Shown: positions 33,385-41,568 of the stretch, in pieces | How the letters are laid out: each line of letters opens with the position of its first letter | Position numbering within the stretch: the first letter of the stretch is position 1 | DNA from: Clostridium liquoris | GTDB taxonomy: Bacteria > Bacillota > Clostridia > Clostridiales > Clostridiaceae | Direction: 5' to 3' | NCBI RefSeq assembly: GCF_002995785.1 | Contig: NZ_PVXO01000052.1 | Location: forward strand, 23,607 to 87,606 | Length of the DNA stretch: 64,000 bases | The notes under the pieces: generated by a model | Databases searched by the model: none | Seen by the model: only the letters and a program-made list of their open reading frames with translations | What the model was told of the DNA's origin: nothing | Translations under genes and position numbers: made by a program

Positions 33385-33627
33385 CTATTTCCTTTTGTTT
33401 GATTTTTTGCTTTTAGTATTTGGCTTTACATTATTTGTTTGGTTATTATTCTTTTTATACTTCTTTTTAGATCTATAAATAGAATATTGCATTGCAAAAA
33501 TAAAAGTTGATACAAAGAATATTTTTGATATAAATCCAGCTACATTTCCCTTACTTAAGTCAGCAAAATATCCCCATATGGCTGCTATTCCCATGCCTGC
33601 TAATGTATATAATATAATATTTTTCAT
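33385..33627 (-). CDS. Small membrane protein of unknown function
   Basis: 80 aa from ATG at 33627 with GGAGG 7 bases upstream (an upstream TTG lies before the binding site). Two hydrophobic helices (about 4-20 and 32-52) are followed by a very basic lysine- and asparagine-rich tail (KKYKKNNNQTNN). There is no recognised family. It lies between the locus-A regulator and the divergent F420-ligase-like gene. The strong binding site supports that it is a real gene. Confidence 0.65.
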   Translation of the reverse strand: MKNIILYTLAGMGIAAIWGYFADLSKGNVAGFISKIFFVSTFIFAMQYSIYRSKKKYKKNNNQTNNVKPNTKSKKSNKRK

Positions 33628-33792
33628 AAGTATTCCTCCAAAATTTCTCAACTTATTTTTCGTTAATAATATTATTATTATATATTATACACTATAATAA
33701 AACATAAAGTTTTGCAACAGTAATGAATTTTTCCCTCAATTGTAGTAAAATAGTAAGGTGATTAAATTTACTTTAAATCGGGGGTAATAAAA

Positions 33793-34980
33793 ATGGCTAG
33801 AACTATTGGAACACAGGTTAGAGGCGTAAGAGCACCCATAGTAAAAGAAGGTGACAATATAGTAGATGTGGTAGTTAATTCTATAATGAATTCTACAAAA
33901 GAAGAAGGTTATTCACTAAAAGATATGGATGTTATTGGAGTCACTGAATCCTTAGTAGCAAGAGCACAGGGAAACTATGTAACAGTGGATCAAATTGCTT
34001 TTGATATAAGCAATAAATTTAAAGGGGATATTGGATTAGTATTCCCTATATTAAGTAGAAATAGGTTTTCCATCATATTAAAAGCTATTGCAAAAAGCGG
34101 CAGAAAAATACATCTTTTATTAAGTTATCCTGCTGATGAAGTTGGAAATCACCTTATGGACATAGATAAAATGGATGAACTTAATATAGATCCCTATAAA
34201 GATGTATTAACAGAATCAGATTACAGAAGACTTTTTGGAGAAGAAGTAAAACATAAATTTACAGGCATTGATTATATAAAAATGTACAAGTCTTTAGGAG
34301 TAAATGATAATATATCAGTTTATCTTGCTAATGATCCTAGAGTTATACTTAAATATACAAAGGAAGTATTGGTCGCTGATATTCATACTAGACAGAGGAC
34401 TAAAAGGTTATTAAAAAATGCTGGTGCTGAAGTAGTATATGGTTTAGATGATATCTGCACAGTTTCTATAGATGGAAGCGGCTATAATCCTAATTATGGC
34501 TTATTAGGCTCTAACAAATCCACTGAAGAAAAAGTAAAACTTTTCCCAAGGGATTGTCAGCCTGTAGTTGATAAAATACAGAGAAAATTAAAAGCCTTAA
34601 CAGGAAAAAACGTAGAAGTTATGATTTACGGAGATGGAGCATTTAAAGATCCTGTAGGCAAAATTTGGGAACTTGCAGACCCAGTGGTTTCCCCGGGTTT
34701 TACTTCAGGATTGCATGGAACACCAAATGAACTTAAGCTTAAATATTTAGCTGACAATGATTTAAAGGATTTAAATGGTGAAAAAGCTATAGAAGCCATG
34801 AGGAAAAAAATCAAAAACAAGTCTTCAAATTTAGTAGGTACTATGGAAACTCAAGGAACCACTCCAAGACAATTAACTGATCTTTTAGGCAGTCTTTGTG
34901 ATTTAACCAGTGGCAGTGGAGATAAAGGAACTCCTATTGTTTTAGTACAAGGCTACTTTGATAATTACGCTACTGAGTAA
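33793..34980 (+). CDS. Coenzyme F420-0:glutamate ligase-like protein (CofE/FbiB family)
   Basis: 395 aa; CGGGGGTAA precedes the ATG. The sequence shows family segments such as IGTQVRGVRAPIVKEGDNIV near the start, VIGVTESLVARAQG (about 55), GDIGLVFPILSRNRFS (about 78), VMIYGDGAFKDPVGKIWELA (about 278) and TTPRQLTDLLGSLCDLTSG near the end. CofE joins glutamate to F420-0 in methanogens and actinobacteria. Clostridia are not known to make F420, so this widespread clostridial homologue probably acts on another acceptor with a phosphate-containing or carboxylate group. It is followed by an inverted repeat. Family membership is fairly sure; the reaction is not. Confidence 0.8.
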   Translation: MARTIGTQVRGVRAPIVKEGDNIVDVVVNSIMNSTKEEGYSLKDMDVIGVTESLVARAQGNYVTVDQIAFDISNKFKGDIGLVFPILSRNRFSIILKAIAKSGRKIHLLLSYPADEVGNHLMDIDKMDELNIDPYKDVLTESDYRRLFGEEVKHKFTGIDYIKMYKSLGVNDNISVYLANDPRVILKYTKEVLVADIHTRQRTKRLLKNAGAEVVYGLDDICTVSIDGSGYNPNYGLLGSNKSTEEKVKLFPRDCQPVVDKIQRKLKALTGKNVEVMIYGDGAFKDPVGKIWELADPVVSPGFTSGLHGTPNELKLKYLADNDLKDLNGEKAIEAMRKKIKNKSSNLVGTMETQGTTPRQLTDLLGSLCDLTSGSGDKGTPIVLVQGYFDNYATE

Positions 34981-35040
34981 AAGTACAGAGCACTTTTATT
35001 AGTTGATAGATGACAATTGACAGTTATGGATACTTTTCTT

Positions 35041-35092
35041 CCGTTAGCATTACAGAAAAGTTTAAATTAAAAACTTTTCGTAATGTTAGCGG
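35041..35092. repeat. Long imperfect inverted repeat between convergent genes
   Basis: CCGTTAGCATTACAGAAAAG (35041-35060, continuing TTT) and AAACTTTTCGTAATGTTAGC (35071-35090, plus GG) are arms of 22-23 bases with a few mismatches, with an 7-nt loop. A weaker relative is at about 54350-54390 (TTTTCTGTAGAGTAACGGAA), each followed by a CTCATTTATTCTTTRTTAT-like tail. This looks like a dispersed clostridial intergenic repeat that can also act as a terminator. Confidence 0.6.
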
Positions 35093-35157
35093 AGAAAATT
35101 GTCCTTATTTGTTCTTTATTATCTATTATTTAAAAACCACATTGTAATTTTTTCAGT

Positions 35158-36708
35158 CTAATGTAAAACTTTATTGCTTTTTAATGCCTTTTCCCATCTT
35201 TCCACATAATCTCCCGTAGCCCATTCTGCCATTACTACGCTTTCACCTTCATGTATTGGTATCTTCTCTAGCTGCTTATTTGATAATTGGCCATTTTCTA
35301 TGCTATATACATATATGAAATTTTTGCTGACAATTATGGCAATATCTTTATTAGGTGAAGTATAAGCATCCACAGCATCTGGTACTGTTCCCTTGATATC
35401 ATTCCAAGAAATATGAAAATCATCATAATTTAGTAATTTAGTTGGAGGTACAATATTGATATTAAAATCTCCATAAGCAACATCTTCCGCACTATTACTA
35501 TTTAATCTTCCACTCATAATCCAGTGCCCGTTTCTTCTAATCAAAGTAAAACTTTCTTCCCTAGGTGATTTTTCTAATCTTTTAGCAATATCTTTGTCTT
35601 GAGAAGCTAAAAAAGCCTCAGCAGAATTTTTTAAAGCAGCCCTTCCACGTTCTCCAGCTACATCTGAAATCTTTATTCCCTTCATATCTCCTACATTATC
35701 TATAGGTAATACCTGCAGAATACTTTTCCCTTCATCATCGGAAAAACTTGAAGCTTTTTTATATTCTGTAGCTACATAATCATTTCCAATAAACAATATT
35801 CTCCTCAATGCATCATCCTTTGAATAATTATTTTCATTTAGCTTAGTATTTTCTTTACTGTTTCCTGCAGGATAAGCAAATAGACTATCCTTTGGATATT
35901 TTGGATTGTTATTTGTCCTGTTTATTCCTGCCCACCAAAATCCACTTATCCTAGGGAAAAATAGATTAGGTGTCTCTATTATTGAATTGGGTTCCCTATT
36001 TTTTGTGGAAATCCATAATGTTCTATAAAATATGGACTTGTTTTCATAGGCTTCCCCAGTGACACCATTGTACTCTAAAGGTATTGGTGATCTTAAGCCA
36101 ATTAAAACTCCAGATCTTAAAGTTCCTTTATTTTTAGAAAGATCCTTTTTTTTATTGTCTTCTAGTTTTTTTACATTATCTTTATTTAATATATTCTCGC
36201 TTTCCTCTGAAATTTTTTTTAAATAATAAAATGCATCATCAGAGTATACCAATATTTCCTTGTCGCTTAACTTTATTAAATCATAGAATAACCTTCCATC
36301 TGAGGTAATAGAGATTACCTCTAGGTTCTTTGTAGTTACATCAAAATCTTTAGAATTTACTTTATAAGTATAAAAAAAATAATTTTTAGCATCTACTTCC
36401 TTTATTTTATATTGTGGATTTTCACAAGTTTCTTGTCCAAACACTGCATATTCAGTATCAAAAGCAGCCTTTTGTCCTACTATACTGCCTGGTTTAACCT
36501 GTGGCTCTTGATATTTTTTTTCACTGGAGTTGAGTATTTTATACTTCTCTACTTGCCATTCTCCTGTTATAGGTATTAGTTTATTTTTAGGTGCTACTAT
36601 CTTGTCTCTTATACCAAAACCTTTCATTGAACATCCTTGAAAAAGTATTATAGGGATTATAATCACAATGAAAAAAAATACAATAAATTTTATTCTTGTT
36701 TTTTTCAT
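35158..36708 (-). CDS. Lipoprotein downstream of two-component system B
   Basis: 516 aa. Signal peptide with lipobox: a lysine head, hydrophobic KFIVFFFIVIIIPIILFQGC with the modified Cys at about 26, so it is membrane-anchored on the outside. The mature part is beta-rich with no catalytic motif I recognise (segments such as NRTNNNPKYPKDSLFAYP and DAVDAYTSPNKDIAIIVSKN). It is encoded 20 bases after the histidine kinase gene, so it is probably under the same control and perhaps a ligand-binding or signalling partner of the kinase. AGGAGATAAAAT precedes the ATG. Confidence 0.75.
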   Translation of the reverse strand: MKKTRIKFIVFFFIVIIIPIILFQGCSMKGFGIRDKIVAPKNKLIPITGEWQVEKYKILNSSEKKYQEPQVKPGSIVGQKAAFDTEYAVFGQETCENPQYKIKEVDAKNYFFYTYKVNSKDFDVTTKNLEVISITSDGRLFYDLIKLSDKEILVYSDDAFYYLKKISEESENILNKDNVKKLEDNKKKDLSKNKGTLRSGVLIGLRSPIPLEYNGVTGEAYENKSIFYRTLWISTKNREPNSIIETPNLFFPRISGFWWAGINRTNNNPKYPKDSLFAYPAGNSKENTKLNENNYSKDDALRRILFIGNDYVATEYKKASSFSDDEGKSILQVLPIDNVGDMKGIKISDVAGERGRAALKNSAEAFLASQDKDIAKRLEKSPREESFTLIRRNGHWIMSGRLNSNSAEDVAYGDFNINIVPPTKLLNYDDFHISWNDIKGTVPDAVDAYTSPNKDIAIIVSKNFIYVYSIENGQLSNKQLEKIPIHEGESVVMAEWATGDYVERWEKALKSNKVLH

Positions 36709-36728
36709 ATTTTATCTCCTATTAATTT

Positions 36729-38120
36729 CTATACATTAGGCAATTTAATATAAACAGTTGTACCCACATTGACTTCACTTTCTATATAAAGAGTGCCATT
36801 ATGCATTTTTATTATTTCATCACATATTGATAATCCTATACCATTTTGTGATTTACTGCTTTTACCTTTATAAAACTTTTCCTTAATCTTAGGCAGTTCT
36901 TCCTTACTAATCCCAATTCCATTATCCTCAATTGTAATAACTATATAATCTTTTTCCAATCTAGCTTTTAATATAACTTTTCTTTCGCCTTCATCTTTAA
37001 CAAACTTAAAAGCATTATCTAAAATATTTATAAAGACCTGTTTCATTCTATTACTATCTATGTATAGTTCAGGTATATTACAATCGTAATCCACAATGAA
37101 ATTTATTTTTTCTCTTGCTGCACGAGGTCCTAAATATTTTTCTACATATGCTACAACATCATATAAATTTGCTTTTTCTTTTTTTATTGTAACCTTTCCT
37201 GAAATTAGCTTAGAAAAATCTAATAGTTCCTCTACCATAGAAGAAAGTCTTTCACTTTCATTTTCTATTATCTTAAGTCCATCTCTAATTAAAGCTTCCT
37301 CCGGCAACTCTTCAGTATTTAAGGTAATAGCCCAGCCTTTAATGGCAGTAAGAGGGGTTCTAAGTTCATGAGATACTGAAGATATAAACTCATTTTTCAG
37401 CTGATCTTTTTTTAATATTTCCTCTGCCATATAATTTAATGCATCTGAAAGCTTATCTATTTCATCATCAAATTTTTCATTATTTCTAACTAATAGATCT
37501 CCATTAGCCATTTTTTCTGCTGTTTTAGTTAATTTTTCTATAGGTTCTATTATGCTCTTTGCAAGAAAAGTACTAAATACACCTACCACTGCTATTACAA
37601 TAATTCCTATACTTAAAAACATTAATGCAACCCTATAAATAGCTCTGTCTACTTTCTTTAATGAACTTATGTACCTTAATGCTCCTACAATTTTTCCATT
37701 ACTTTTTAATGGATATGCTATAGCAATGACCTTTGCATCATCATAGTCTACGTTGCCAATCCATTTTCCCTTTTGTCCCTTTAAGGCTTTTTTAACATCG
37801 CTTGTTTCAATATTGCCTTTAGGCTTTATACCAATGGAATCCATTAATACTTTCCCATCCTTATTGATTATTTGTACTTGAGCCTGAGTTTGTTTCCAAA
37901 ACACATCTACATTGTCCATTACATTTTCTTCTAAGGAATTGTTAGAAAAGTATCTAGAATAAAAATCTGCTGAAATCATTATTTGATTTGTTAATACTTC
38001 TTCAATATTGCTATAATAATACTTTGTAATAAAATTTATTAATATAAATTCAAAAGCCATTACACTGATTACTATAATGAGCATAAAATTTTTTGATAAT
38101 CTTTTCTTTATACTTTTCAT
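36729..38120 (-). CDS. Two-component sensor histidine kinase (locus B)
   Basis: 463 aa from ATG at 38120 with GGGAG upstream (the frame opens 12 bases earlier at an ATG before the binding site). TM1 at about 11-30, extracytoplasmic sensor about 31-162, TM2 about 163-186, HAMP, then HisKA His in FISSVSHELRTPLTAIKGWA, and HATPase motifs ILDNAFKFV, IEDNGIGISKEEL and GIGLSICDEIIKMH. It is placed between its response regulator (18 bases upstream) and a lipoprotein (20 bases downstream). The motifs are intact, so it should be an active kinase. The signal is unknown; envelope stress is a reasonable guess from the lipoprotein partner. Confidence 0.92.
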   Translation of the reverse strand: MKSIKKRLSKNFMLIIVISVMAFEFILINFITKYYYSNIEEVLTNQIMISADFYSRYFSNNSLEENVMDNVDVFWKQTQAQVQIINKDGKVLMDSIGIKPKGNIETSDVKKALKGQKGKWIGNVDYDDAKVIAIAYPLKSNGKIVGALRYISSLKKVDRAIYRVALMFLSIGIIVIAVVGVFSTFLAKSIIEPIEKLTKTAEKMANGDLLVRNNEKFDDEIDKLSDALNYMAEEILKKDQLKNEFISSVSHELRTPLTAIKGWAITLNTEELPEEALIRDGLKIIENESERLSSMVEELLDFSKLISGKVTIKKEKANLYDVVAYVEKYLGPRAAREKINFIVDYDCNIPELYIDSNRMKQVFINILDNAFKFVKDEGERKVILKARLEKDYIVITIEDNGIGISKEELPKIKEKFYKGKSSKSQNGIGLSICDEIIKMHNGTLYIESEVNVGTTVYIKLPNV

Positions 38121-38139
38121 GACTGCTCCCATCTAAAAA

Positions 38140-38826
38140 TTAAGACTTTCTCCATCTATATCCTTTTCCCCATATAGTTTCTATATAAGTTGGATTAGAT
38201 GGGTCATTCTCTATTTTTGCCCTTAACCTACGAATATTTACATCTACTATTTTAGAATCCCCTACAAAATTATATCCCCATACAAGATCTAAGAGTTCAT
38301 CTCTGCTAAAAGCCTTATCTTCATTTTCAACAAATATCTTCATCAGTAAATATTCCCTTGGGGTTACATCAATCTCTTCATTATCTTTGTACACTTTTTG
38401 CGAGTATGTATCAATTTTAAAGGGTCCACTATGTATACTATTGTCTTTTTCATTTTCTAAAGGTTCCATCCTACGAAGAAGAGCCTTTACTCTAAGTATT
38501 AATTCTGATGGATTAAAAGGCTTTACTACATAATCATCCGCACCAAACTCTAACCCCATTATCTTATCCATGTCCTGTGATCTAGCAGTAAGCATTATTA
38601 TACCCATGGATTGGAATTCCCCTCTTAATACTTTACAAACTTTAAATCCATCTATACCCGGCAGCATAACATCTAATATGGCTATTTCAGGTTTTTCCAG
38701 TTTAGCTTTTCTTATTCCCTCTTCCCCTGATTCTGCTTCTATAACAATAAAATTATTTCTTTCAAAATTTATTTTTAAAAAGCTCCTAATGCTCATTTCA
38801 TCTTCCACAATCAATATTTTATTCAT
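38140..38826 (-). CDS. OmpR-family response regulator (locus B)
   Basis: 228 aa from ATG at 38826 with GGGGAGA upstream (a TTG at 38847 is in frame). Receiver domain with VEDE near residue 8, phospho-acceptor Asp in IAILDVMLPGIDGF (about 52), and YVVKPFN. The winged helix (VTPREYLLMKIFVENEDKAF, VDVNIRRLRAKIENDPSNP) is typical of OmpR/PhoB. It is first in a three-gene unit with the kinase and a lipoprotein. It shares overall architecture with the regulator of locus A but is not especially similar in the wHTH, so the two probably bind different sites. Confidence 0.93.
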   Translation of the reverse strand: MNKILIVEDEMSIRSFLKINFERNNFIVIEAESGEEGIRKAKLEKPEIAILDVMLPGIDGFKVCKVLRGEFQSMGIIMLTARSQDMDKIMGLEFGADDYVVKPFNPSELILRVKALLRRMEPLENEKDNSIHSGPFKIDTYSQKVYKDNEEIDVTPREYLLMKIFVENEDKAFSRDELLDLVWGYNFVGDSKIVDVNIRRLRAKIENDPSNPTYIETIWGKGYRWRKS

Positions 38827-39012
38827 ATAAATTCTCCCCGCCTTCAATGCAAAAATTTAAAGTCCCAAATTATATTTTATCATTCCAGCCCAAAATATTC
38901 ATTACAAAAAAATTACAAAACCCTCATTCAAAAGCAAATAACAAAATAATAAAGTATAAATAATAAATATTGAAATGATTTTTTTCTGTAAAAATCATTT
39001 TATAAATTAAAA

Positions 39013-39034
39013 GAAATTCCCCTAAAGGAATTTC
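39013..39034 (-). terminator. Hairpin downstream of the P-type ATPase gene
   Basis: GAAATTCC / GGAATTTC perfect 8-bp stem with a 6-nt loop; minus strand continues TTTTAATTTATAAAATG. It lies about 50 bases past the ATPase stop, beyond the TATC-rich tract. Confidence 0.6.
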
Positions 39035-39039
39035 CTCAA

Positions 39040-39090
39040 TATCTATTACCTATTATTTATTATCTATTACTTATTATCTATTATCTATTC
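39040..39090. repeat. TATCTATTAC/TATTTAT simple tract
   Basis: Irregular repetition of CTATTA, CCTATTA and TTATTATCTATT units, containing the stop codon of the ATPase gene. Similar tracts are at 56876-56913 and 60765-60804. Spacing and units are irregular, so it is not a CRISPR or phased repeat; it probably reflects slippage-prone intergenic DNA. Confidence 0.55.
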
Positions 39091-41196
39091 TTTAAGTGTT
39101 CTCATAGAATTGACTACAGCAATTAGCGATACTCCTACATCAGCAAATACTGCTTCCCACATATTAGCCATTCCTAAAGCGCCTAATATAAGGACTAAAA
39201 ACTTAACCCCTAAAGCAAATATTATATTTTCCATAACAATTTTTCTAGTTCTTTTAGCTACATTAATTGCTGTTACAATTTTTGAAGGTTCATCTGTCAT
39301 AATTACCACATCAGAAGCTTCAATGGCTGCATCAGAACCCAGTCCCCCCATTGCAACACCAATATCTGCTCTTCCTAAAACTGGTGCATCATTTATGCCA
39401 TCCCCTACAAATAGTAAATTTCCTATTTTGTTTTTGTATAGTTCTTCAAATTTATTTACCTTATCCACAGGAAGCAATTCTGAATATATTTCATCTATCT
39501 GAAGTTCCTTTCCTACCTTATCTGCTACAAATTTACTGTCCCCAGTAAGCATTACTACTTTATTTACTCCAATTTTCTTTAATTCTTCTATAGCTTCCTT
39601 TGAATCTTCTTTGATTTCATCAGAAATAATTAAATATCCCCAGTATTCATTATCTACTGCTACATGTACTACTGTGCCATAGCTGTCTATTTCTCTATAC
39701 TTTATATTTTCTTTTTCCATGAGCTTCTTATTTCCCAAGAGTAGTTGTCTATCTTTAACCGTGGCTCTAATACCATAGCCTGAAATTTCTTCATAATTCT
39801 TTATAGCATCTTTCTCTACAGCTTTTCCATAATACTGAAGAATTGATAGTGCAATTGGATGATTAGAAAAACTTTCACCTAGAGCTGCTATTTCTAATAA
39901 TTCATCTTTATTGACACCCTCCATGGATACTATTTCAGTGACATTAAAGACTCCTTTAGTTAAAGTGCCTGTTTTGTCGAATACAACTGTATCCACACTA
40001 TTTAAAGCTTCCAGATAGTTTCCTCCTTTAACTAATATACCTTTTTTAGAGGCTGCACCTATCCCCCCAAAGAATCCTAAAGGTACAGATATAACCAGGG
40101 CACAAGGACAAGATATTACCAAGAATATCAAAGCTCTATAAAGCCAATCTGAAAAAACAGCCCCTTCTATTACAAGTGGTGGTATAATTGCCAAAGCTAC
40201 TGCTGCAAATACCACTACAGGTGTATAATACTTTGCAAACTTTGTTATAAAGTTCTCTGTGGGTGCTTTCCTGCTGCTAGCATTTTCAACTAAATCTAAT
40301 ATTTTAGTTACTGTTGATTGTTCATAACTTTTAGTTACTTCTACATTAATTAAAGATGTGTTATTTATAAAACCTGATAGTATTTCACTACCCTCTTTTA
40401 ACTTTCTCTGTACTGATTCCCCTGTTAAAGCGGAAGTATCTACAAAAGTTTCCCCTTTTATAACTTTTCCATCAAGAGGTACTCTTTCACCTGGTTTTAC
40501 TATTATTATATCTCCTACCACTACATCTTCTGGTGATAATTTTACTATATGATTTTCCCTCTGAACATTTGCAAATTCAGGTTTAATATCCATTAAAGAT
40601 GATATGGATTTTCTTGAACGATTTACTGCATAATCCTGAAATAACTCTCCTATTTGATAAAAAAGCATAACTGATACTGCCTCTGGATATTGTTTAATAG
40701 CAAAAGCTCCAATAGTTGCTATGACCATAAGAAAATTTTCATCAAAAATTTCACCTTTTCCTATGTTTTTCAGGGCTCTTAATATAACATCTCCACCTAT
40801 TAAAATATAACTTAGAAGATATATTGAAAGCTGCAGTTGTGGATTATTCTTTAAAAATCCAGCTGTAATAACAGCAATTGAACCAGCAATAATTCTTATT
40901 ATCTTTCTTTTATTTTCAAAGCCTTCAGAGTTATCTTCATTTTCTATATTATTGCTTCTATTCTTTTCCAAAACTTTTACATTTGGTTCAAATTTATTTA
41001 TAATGTTTTTAGTTTGTAATAAAACTTTTCCCTTATCTTTATCTTCTTTTAAATTGATAGTTAAAACTTTACTAACAAAATTCATAGAAGCATTGTCCAC
41101 TTCTTCTAATTCATTTATGCCATTTTCTATCTTGGAAGCACAATTAGCACAATCTAACCCTTCTAATACAAGCTCTAATTTATTTACTGATTCCAT
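39085..41196 (-). CDS. cadA: Heavy-metal-transporting P-type ATPase (CadA/ZntA type)
   Basis: 703 aa from ATG at 41196 with GGAGGAGAGG upstream; in-frame ATGs further up lie before the binding site. It has an N-terminal HMA domain with LDCANCASKIE (CxxC), a membrane CPC motif in SCPCALVISVPLG, phosphorylated Asp in DKTGTLTKG, TGES in LTGESVQRK, the hinge GDGINDAPVL, and a last span with DVGVSLIAVVNS. The CPC plus late Asp pattern is that of the Zn/Cd/Pb-exporting IB-2 group. It exports divalent metal from the cytosol. A long dyad directly upstream suggests metal-dependent repression by an ArsR/SmtB-type regulator, which is not encoded nearby. The metal preference is inferred. Confidence 0.9.
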   Translation of the reverse strand: MESVNKLELVLEGLDCANCASKIENGINELEEVDNASMNFVSKVLTINLKEDKDKGKVLLQTKNIINKFEPNVKVLEKNRSNNIENEDNSEGFENKRKIIRIIAGSIAVITAGFLKNNPQLQLSIYLLSYILIGGDVILRALKNIGKGEIFDENFLMVIATIGAFAIKQYPEAVSVMLFYQIGELFQDYAVNRSRKSISSLMDIKPEFANVQRENHIVKLSPEDVVVGDIIIVKPGERVPLDGKVIKGETFVDTSALTGESVQRKLKEGSEILSGFINNTSLINVEVTKSYEQSTVTKILDLVENASSRKAPTENFITKFAKYYTPVVVFAAVALAIIPPLVIEGAVFSDWLYRALIFLVISCPCALVISVPLGFFGGIGAASKKGILVKGGNYLEALNSVDTVVFDKTGTLTKGVFNVTEIVSMEGVNKDELLEIAALGESFSNHPIALSILQYYGKAVEKDAIKNYEEISGYGIRATVKDRQLLLGNKKLMEKENIKYREIDSYGTVVHVAVDNEYWGYLIISDEIKEDSKEAIEELKKIGVNKVVMLTGDSKFVADKVGKELQIDEIYSELLPVDKVNKFEELYKNKIGNLLFVGDGINDAPVLGRADIGVAMGGLGSDAAIEASDVVIMTDEPSKIVTAINVAKRTRKIVMENIIFALGVKFLVLILGALGMANMWEAVFADVGVSLIAVVNSMRTLKE

Positions 41197-41212
41197 AACC
41201 CTCTCCTCCATC

Positions 41213-41248
41213 ATATTAATATATGAATATATGTTCATGTATTAATAT
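41213..41248. promoter_or_regulatory. Operator-like dyad upstream of the P-type ATPase
   Basis: ATATTAATATATGAA and TTCATGTATTAATAT form 15-bp arms (one mismatch) about a 6-base spacer. The inner ATGAA-N6-TTCAT part recalls ArsR/SmtB-type metal-sensor operators that sit before efflux ATPase genes. It ends 16 bases before the chosen start. No such regulator is encoded in the window, so binding is an inference. Confidence 0.5.
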
Positions 41249-41266
41249 TAATCTTTTTTTCATAAT

Positions 41267-41419
41267 ATGTCAATGATTTTTATAAAGGATATTTTAAAAT
41301 CCAAGCCTCATACATTAAGTAAAGAAGAAGAAAATATTATGGCTTCTGTTTCTGAATGTCTAGAAGCGCCTGGAAACATCTATAGTATATTGTCTAACGC
41401 TGATATTACGTATGAATAA
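41267..41419 (+). pseudogene. pepF: Remnant of an oligoendopeptidase F gene
   Basis: A 50-codon frame (MSMIFIKDILKSKPHTLSKE, then EENIMASVSECLEAPGNIYS, then ILSNADITYE and a stop) matches the segment of M3 oligoendopeptidase F in which KPHTLSEEEE and APSNIFSMLNNAD-like sequences occur. The full enzyme is about 600 residues with an HExxH motif; neither the rest nor a binding site is present. It is therefore a deletion remnant lying between the metal ATPase and the esterase-like gene. Confidence 0.7.
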
Positions 41420-41452
41420 AGGCCTACCAACATAGTATTGCTGGTGGCCTTT
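41418..41452. terminator. Hairpin after the pepF remnant
   Basis: AAAGGCC / GGCCTTT with further partial pairing inside (TACCA and TGGT), followed on the plus strand by CCTCTTTTGGGG. It is probably the original pepF terminator. Confidence 0.55.
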
Positions 41453-41568
41453 CCTCTTTTGGGGTCAATAATATATATTTAACTTGCTTCCAATATTTAC
41501 ATTCAATTGATTTTATTGTATTATACTAAATATATGCAATTTATTTAAATATTAGAAGGGAGCTTAAC

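Noticed and set aside
39040..39090. TATCTATTA tracts as CRISPR or phase-variable repeats
   Set aside because: Units are irregular in length and sequence, there are no spacers of constant size, and the tracts lie mainly outside coding sequence.
39110..39502. 130-codon plus-strand frame opposite the P-type ATPase gene
   Set aside because: It is a shadow frame within the conserved C-terminal domain of the ATPase, with biased serine and threonine content typical of antisense frames.
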